Translations under genes and position numbers: made by a program | Notes under the pieces: generated by a model | What the model saw: only the letters and a program-made list of their open reading frames with translations | Database searches by the model: none | What the model was told of the DNA's origin: nothing | In this document: positions 57,380 through 64,000 of the stretch, in pieces | How the letters are laid out: each line of letters opens with the position of its first letter | Numbering within the stretch: position 1 is the stretch's first letter | Source of the DNA: Eremomyces bilateralis CBS 781.70 | Lineage: Eukaryota > Ascomycota > Dothideomycetes > Eremomycetales > Eremomycetaceae | NCBI RefSeq assembly: GCF_010015585.1 | Contig: NW_022985078.1 | Location: 562,322-626,321 of the forward strand | Direction: 5' to 3' | Length of the DNA: 64,000 nucleotides

Positions 57380-59811
57380 CTAAGAAAGTTTATAATCGAC
57401 CTCAGCCTCAACTTTCTTTACTTTCGTGCGAGGTCCCGATGTAGCATCCATATGCCCAGGGCTGGCATCCACTTTGACCTGTGGGATACTAGACCGCTCC
57501 GAGCTTGGTAGAGGAGGTAATTGAAGAGAAAGGTGTTGTAGGAGATGGTGCGGAGAGGAGGGGAGCTGCGGCGGTGGCAACTTAGGATGCGCGTGTGAAG
57601 AGCCTCCAGCATTCCCATACAAGGGATCGTTCGAGTTCGATCCAGCCACTGGAGATGAGTGGGCAGGTTGATGGTAATGAGCGAGGTATCCCCGTGGACT
57701 CATTGCCTGCGGTTGCAATTGGACGTCGGCGTGACCGGCAGAGGCGTACGACGATCGTGGCGGTTGGGGCTCCCTGAAATGCCAAAAGAAGGTCTCAGTC
57801 TGTGTTGCTGTACAAGATAACCGTGTTTCTCATGTCCACACGGTCGGAGGTGGTGCGACGAACCCCGTGGGATGCGGGTAGCCACCGAATGTTGTCGGTG
57901 GGCTCCCAAAATTGAAAAGCCCATCGTCATGGGCGGACGGGAGACTGTACGGAGTCGCCGCGGCGGTTGACGGCATCGAACTGGCCGGGCTTGAAATGGC
58001 GGACGATGTCGTTGGACTGGCGTAAACGCTACTACTCGCCGGTGTGAACAGGTGAGGCTCAATCCCAGAGGGTGGAACTTCGAGCCACGGCGATCGTGGT
58101 GTCATAGGCGGCATGCTCGAGAGGTCAGAGATCATGGTCGGTGAGCTCAGGTGAAGCGGCGATGGGGCAAACGCGGGAGAAAGCGATTGGGAATATCCAA
58201 ATTCCGCAATCTGGTTGCCCAAATCCAAGCTTAAGGTATCGAGCCCATATGGATCGCTCTGAATCGCTGCGATCTCTTGAGATTGCCTTCGACTCCAGTC
58301 CACGCGTGTCCGGAAGGTGGAAAGGGTGTCGCGGGGGAAATCCATCATCGCGGAGGCTGTCTGGGTGTTTTGACTGAATGTTGGAGTGGCCGACACCGCG
58401 TCAATGATACGAATAATCTCCTCCAAGGGTGAAACGGCTAGGTTCGCGGTGAAAGCTGCCCCAATGTCAGGGAAGTTGGGTTCGACTGCCAATGCAACGG
58501 CATAAAAATGCGCGAGGACGAGCAGCATGAATACGTCGCCCTTTCGTGCCGACAGCAGCGTGATGGGGACCCAGAACATCCATTTCCTCAATGCGTATAG
58601 TTGACTGAACTGTTCTTCGACGGACTGGGCGGGATTGCTCGCTCGTAGCTGATCAATGTAGCCCTGGAACTGCTCCACCCATTTCTTTTCTGCTTCATTT
58701 TCCGAGAGATATGGCTGTAACCTTTGAAGCGCTTGCTGCACATGTTGAAGGATCCTCATGCGCTGGTCTCGCGCTTCGGGGGTCACTTGGTAAGTCGATA
58801 TGCTCGCCAAAGTGGGAAACGGGGTGAAGTGAAAATCCGCGATGAAATCCGCGAACAATGACTCTTCGCGCCATTGATACATTGACGCTACAAACTGGAT
58901 TTTCATTAGCTTTGGTGGTGGCGGAAACTACATCAGTCACTTACAGTCCGAATTCCGGTGACCAGAGATAGCCAATTGCGCCTAAAGCAGAGTAAGCTTG
59001 ATGAACGAGGCCCTTCTATCATGGTCATTCCTACCATTCTGTGGATTGCCAAGACAGGAGCAGTGATGCGGCGAGAATGGAATCCGAATTGGCCTTGGAA
59101 AACAACGGAGTTGCTTCGTGGAGACCTTTCATCGCAATCATATTATGTTGAAAGGCAAGGTTCCGAGTTTCTGGTGACTGAGTGACCCAGGCCAGGTGAG
59201 CTGCCGCAAAAGATAGCAGAGCGTGCAATACAAAGGGTTGCGACGCTGCACAACTTAGAAATCTACGCGATGTTAGATGGGTAAGAATTGATCACGAGTC
59301 ACCATTATGCTTACCTGGGGATGTAGTCGGTCCATATCGTTAGTTTGGACGTTCGATTCCGTTGCAGCTCACTAGAGATGGAGCAAACGTGGTAGATCAA
59401 GCGGAGATCGGTTTTCGAAACCGATGGCCAGTGTGGCTGTGGGAAGACATTGAGTTCAGGGAATGGAAACTCCCCCGTTGCCCTCCACGAATCAATAGTC
59501 CTCTCAATTTCGGGCGTCCAGAGTAGATTGGCCTGGGGAGGATACCGAGGACTTTCGTCGCCAGGTGCAGTGGGACTGTCCATATAATCGCAGCGGACCT
59601 GATGCTTGGTGCAATTCCGACTAGCAGTGGTCAGCTCCAGACGGTGGACGAAGAAAAGAAAGTTGTAAGCACAAGGAGCCTCATGAAATCAAGATGGTTA
59701 CCATTGCGGAAACGTCTCGTCGCATCGAATATGTCTTCTCTTGCATGTTTTACAACCTTTCCGGGACTTCGTGTGGCTCCTGCGCGATGGTCCACCACCA
59801 GCACCAGCCAT
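57380..59811 (-). CDS. Zn2Cys6 transcription factor, intact
   Basis: Exons 59811-59702, 59620-59315, 59262-59035, 58981-58945, 58894-57840 and 57773-57380 give 709 residues. The binuclear cluster is perfect, C20-X2-C23-X6-C30-X6-C37-X2-C40-X6-C47, within SRKGCKTCKRRHIRCDE and PQCRNCTKHQVRCDY. The first intron interrupts Cys37. The middle part resembles the Upc2-like fungal regulator domain (LLWTPEIERTIDSW, then FVLHALLSFAAAHLAWVTQ). The C-terminal 300 residues are Ser/Pro-rich, as in activation domains. The fifth donor (GTGGAC at 57839) is weak but is the only one found that keeps the frame into EPQPPRSSYASAGHADVQL. Regulated genes are unknown. Confidence 0.85.
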
Positions 59812-62800
59812 TATAAAATATGGAATGAAGTCTAGACCGAACCAGTGCAAAGATGCAAAGATCTAAGAGTTAAGGGTTGTCTAACTGAAAGTCCAATGAG
59901 GGGAACGGGAGGACGCAGTGGAGGAGCAAGCTGGACCATGAATTTGTTGAAGACTCGTCCGATTCGAAACGAGAGCCGAAAGGGAGAGTCTCCCATGTAT
60001 GTATATAGGAGATGATAGTTAGTGTAATGAAGAAGCGTCACTCCGTCGCTAAAGGATGTCAATATCAGATCCGACGGTTTGATTGACCACGCATCAAAAG
60101 AGTGGAGCGTTGCAAGGAGATTATGTAGATTACGGAGTAGTGTCGAGGGGTCTATTACGAAAGACGTTTTTGGCAGGGCTGAACTGGTCTTGAGGGTTAA
60201 TTTCCCGTCGAACAGCTTCACTGTGACACGGACATGTATGATTGAGAGAAGAAACGCCTAATGAACTTGAGCTGTCCACCCTATTACCCCTGTTGCATAG
60301 AACGGAGCGAAATCAGGTGCAGCAGTCGACATCATAACAGCGGTATGGAACAATTGAGGCTGTGAAAGGGAGATCTGAGGAGGGGTTCAAGAAAAGTCTC
60401 CGAGCGAGACCAGGACGCCGGATGGTCATAGATTTTTAGTGATTGACGTTGAGGATGGAGGTTAGATCCCTACCAGTCAAGTTTAACGGTTGCTTCGACC
60501 AGGCACAAGCATTGCACCAGACGATTTTAGAAACACGCTAATCTGCCTAGCTAACCCACATCTTGGACCACTCGGGAGGAAACCAGGCGAGTGGAGCGAG
60601 CGGAGGGGGGCTCGACGAGGGAGGGGGCCATCAGCCACGGCCCATGGGGTCATGATGTGGGAGCCTAGGAGGGATGTAGTGACGAGAAATTGGACGAAGA
60701 TTCCGCACCGGAAAGATCCGTTGGCGCGGGACGAAAGGTGTCCGAAAGGAGTAATGCGGGTTCGAATATTGTTGCCACTTGGCCGTGAGGCTTTTGCGGC
60801 TAAGATTATCTGAACGATTGGACCATGGATGGTCAGGGGAGAGACAACACTGCCCCCGGAAATTTCCCGCACCTTGTTCGATATTAAGCATGCTCACGGA
60901 ATATATGTGGATGAAAGTTTCCCAGGAGGGAGAAAAGGTGTGTTCCTAAGTCAACTTTCTCCCGTCAAGGTGAACTGTGAAGGCTGGACTGGGACTACCC
61001 CGCCAAAGTTTGTTATTATGTTTCTTCATGTTAAGTTTATCTTATGTGCTGCCGTGTGGAGACAGGAGACGGGAGAGAGCGAGAGGGAGATGTGGTCAGG
61101 GGCCAGTGGCTGAGTCCGTCGTGGTGGTAATATGATATCCAGTCTTGCGGTCCACGGAAGAGCGGAATGCGGATTCATTCCTCGATTCGGTTCTGCAACT
61201 GACAAGCCTCCCAGTGACCCTGCCACTGCCCAAGAAGCTTGATGAGGCGATGAGGCGATGGCTGGACTGGCGATGAGGGACGGGATGAAATGATGTGTCA
61301 ATTCCGCCGATGTTTTGGTGTATCGCTTGCACACTCAGCCGAACCCCTGTGAGTCCTGCTAGACATGGATCCATGTGGTAAGTGACTATTTTGATCCAGG
61401 GGACCAAGACCCTTTCAGCCGCACTTCGACCAGCAGCCGGACCAGGGCTTGAATGTAACAATAACCCTTCGTCTCAGTCCTGTCTTGTTACGAAGTATCA
61501 ACTCGTTCCTCTGTCACCTATACTCTCTACAAAGGACAAAATCGTCTGCCTTGGCCCCCAACGCTACCTTTCCAAGCACACCAAGATGAATATGAATGAC
61601 GACCAGGCGCACTCTTGTTTCCAGGGTTCTCCATGGACCGAGGATCAGATGGGCCAAGGTGGATCCATTGATCGGCTTGGTTCGAACACCCGATATCCTG
61701 GGAGCGACGTACATACATATTATTAGTACATGCTCTCTCGTGGCATGGCTGCCACCACGGACCAGTGAACACCATCCGCACTCCATCCACATTCCATAAT
61801 GATACCCGCTTATCCTGTTCTGGTATCGTCAGATAATGAAACGATAAACCAGACTCAAAAGGTAGTAATGGAGGCGATGCCCGACCGCCGCTTATCACCA
61901 AGTTGTAGCTCGTCCCATGCGACCATAGTCCAGTTCAATCGCCGAGGGTCGCGAGCTGGGAACTTCGTGCTGGTGGATTTGGCAATTCGCACGTTGGTTG
62001 GATGAAAGAGTGAGGAGCCGCAAAATGGCGTGTCGGAGCGATCCTCATTCTCTGAGATGATTCGATGATATTATTATCGTCGATTTAGCTGCCCTTGACC
62101 ACGCTGGGTTGGTGGTTCACCTGTCCCATCTCCGCGGGAATTGCATCCATGGTCGGAAGAAGTCCCCGAGAAATGCGACGGGAACACCGACCGGCAAGTG
62201 GCATGAAGCACTGTCGCTATGCCGTCCTGCGACAAGACAGATAGTGAAGATGCAAGACTGAAGATGCAAGGGCTAAAGTTTTCTGCTATTCGTATGAGGA
62301 GGTTTAGGAGGTTCACAGAGAGACGTTCACTGGTTCGGAGCAATTTGAAAAGAAGAGCCTATGGGAGAAGACCGAGGAGGGACGGGAGCGGCGAAGGACG
62401 CCACTCCAGGCAGCCGTGATGCCAAGAAGCCCCCAGTCGGACCGATGGCTGAGCTAGACCCGATCAAGGCAAGAGCAACGTTGAAGAATGTTGACAAAAC
62501 CGCAACCCGAAACAAGCATGGAATGACATTGTGCCAAGATTATCAAGGTAAGTTGGAAAACTTGAAAGACTTTGAAAGTTGAGATTCAGGTTGCATGAAT
62601 GGCGGACGTCAGGCATGAGTTACTAATTAGTTCATGAAATTCCTGAGCAAAATTGGAATGGTCTGTGCGCTGTGGTCTGTGACTTTGGCACTTTGCGAAT
62701 CTGTGGACTCACTGAACTCAGGACTGTGAGGACTGAGGAGAGAGGTATGAGGACTGAGTGAAAGGGTGTGAGACTGTGACCCATGATCCCGGATGATTGC

Positions 62801-64000
62801 CCCGGTTCCTGGGCCCTGTCCACATCCCAGGAACAGCAGGGACAGCCCGTTACAACTACTATTATTAGAATGAGCATGAGCCGCCCAACGATGATTGGTC
62901 CCCCCAGCCCGCGATTGCCTCTCTAGCGCACCCCTCCAGACCCGCACAGCCCGAGTTCCCATGTCCCATCCACACCTCTACTGACCACATTCCGCTCCGA
63001 ACATTGAACAGTATGAGGTCGGAACTAATCCCCAAAACAGGCTTCAGTACAGGTGAGCGTCACCTTTATGATTCGTATTCCGGTCAGTCCGCGGAGTACG
63101 GAGTTCGGAATATTTACACCTGTCGAATTACTCCGTCTCTCCCTCGTCATCGCTTCTTCTTGTCTTCGCAGGTCTCTTATTATCGAAACTCTCGGTCCTT
63201 ATCCAGCATCATTTCATCCTTTCATCATTCCCCGGTGGCTGAGACCCCTATAACAGCGTCCGACATGCCATGCCCATGTGCACGGGCAATGGATCGACAT
63301 TCGCAGGGTGGTGACTTGTGGGTGGTGACTCATGGCTGCATCGTCCACAAGACTTGATGACTAATGAGAAGAGAGATCTACCTATCAATATCAATCAGTC
63401 AATCATTCAATCGGTCAATGGGAATCAGACTCTGGATTGTCGAACCGGACGTGAGCAGTGGTGCAATTTTTGTTTCTTTTGCCCCTCTTGCTCTGCGCTT
63501 GCAAATATGACCTGGTTCCTACCAATCGGCGCCATCTTAAATACTGTTGCATGAAGAACACTTGCAGTCGGCAGGAAATATATGTACCCACCCCGCTTTT
63601 CCGCAAAATAAAGCTACACTCGGTCTAGCTCCCGCTGCCAAATGTGGCGAGGCAGCTTTTAGAATTGCCAAACCCAATCTGCAGTCCTTGTGCGGTTCCG
63701 GGGTCCCGATCGACAGTTCTGAGCTCTAAATCTCAATTCTCAGGGTTCCCTTGGTCAAGGATAGGGCGTGGCATGGCTACCAAACAGGGGTAGCATCGGT
63801 CGTTTCGCACATTGGCCATTGCAGGTTCTTCTGTTCTTCTTTGGTCCAGCTCGAAGATCGGCGAAGATCGGTGATGATCGGTCCAGTCGAGACTTGAGAA
63901 GTCGAGATTCATGTCCGAGGTTACCGGTGGGTGCGGCTGGGCGACCGGAACACCAACTATACCTACCTACCTTTGACTTTGAAGCTCGCAAGAGGCCCAG
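59812..64000. other. 4.2-kb stretch with no recognisable gene
   Basis: Many short frames on both strands, none with a domain, signal peptide plus length, or plausible exon chain. One TACGGAGTA is at 60131 and a related GTACGGAGT at 63096. Simple repeats include GATGAGGCGATGAGGCGATGG at about 61241, and GAAGATCGG repeats near 63858. A gene starting beyond the window could have its promoter here. Confidence 0.55.

Noticed and set aside
61676-61695. GGTTCGAACACC as a tRNA B box
   Set aside because: Flanking bases do not form a T stem or an acceptor stem.
60483-63991. Numerous 60-130 codon frames
   Set aside because: They overlap on several frames and strands, with no conserved motif; consistent with noncoding, GC-balanced DNA.
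1-64000. CRISPR arrays, phage, operon-like features or ribosome binding sites
   Set aside because: The window is fungal nuclear DNA with spliceosomal introns; no regularly spaced repeat-spacer pattern was seen.

Overview
The window is nuclear DNA of a filamentous ascomycete. Introns are short (mostly 46-95 nt) with GT...AG borders and genes sit on both strands. The families present are typical of moulds: Dal5-type MFS transporter, Zn2Cys6 regulators, PTH11-type rhodopsin-domain protein, Sng1-type membrane protein, berberine-bridge oxidase and Cps1/DIP2. Gene content and the intergenic word TACGGAGTA suggest Eurotiomycetes (Aspergillus/Penicillium relatives); the placement is inference, not proof.

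Layout. 1-11.4 kb: 5' end of exo70 (-), a cPLA2-like phospholipase (+), a Gly/Met-repeat protein (-) and a GYF-domain protein (+). 12-14.2 kb: a 12-exon Dal5-type transporter (-) containing 8-, 9- and 15-nt exons. 14.5-16.7 kb: a pogo/Fot1-type transposon copy with a truncated transposase. 17.3-22.2 kb: Sng1-like protein (+), secreted alpha/beta hydrolase (+), secreted HEFGH metalloprotease-like protein (-). 23.2-37.4 kb is a housekeeping block: Cps1/DIP2 (+), 2-isopropylmalate synthase (-), LSm4 (-), importin-beta Kap95 (+). 37.5-39.5 kb: a minisatellite interrupted by a 10-N gap, an intron-containing tRNA-Thr, a probable tRNA fragment and a possible small secreted protein.

40.2-44.0 kb holds two adjacent broken genes, a Zn2Cys6 regulator and a FAD monooxygenase, each with several independent lesions; they look like the remains of a secondary-metabolism gene pair. 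An intact UCH37-type deubiquitinase (+) and an intact secreted FAD oxidase (-) follow to 47.7 kb. 47.7-51.8 kb has no recognisable gene. 51.8-59.8 kb: rhodopsin-domain protein (+), a conserved single-pass membrane protein (-), a LigB/DODA-type dioxygenase (+) and an intact Zn2Cys6 regulator (-). 59.8-64 kb has no recognisable gene.

Exon models were built by hand from splice signals, reading-frame closure and family resemblance. Every complete multi-exon model given here sums to a multiple of three. No database search was run.
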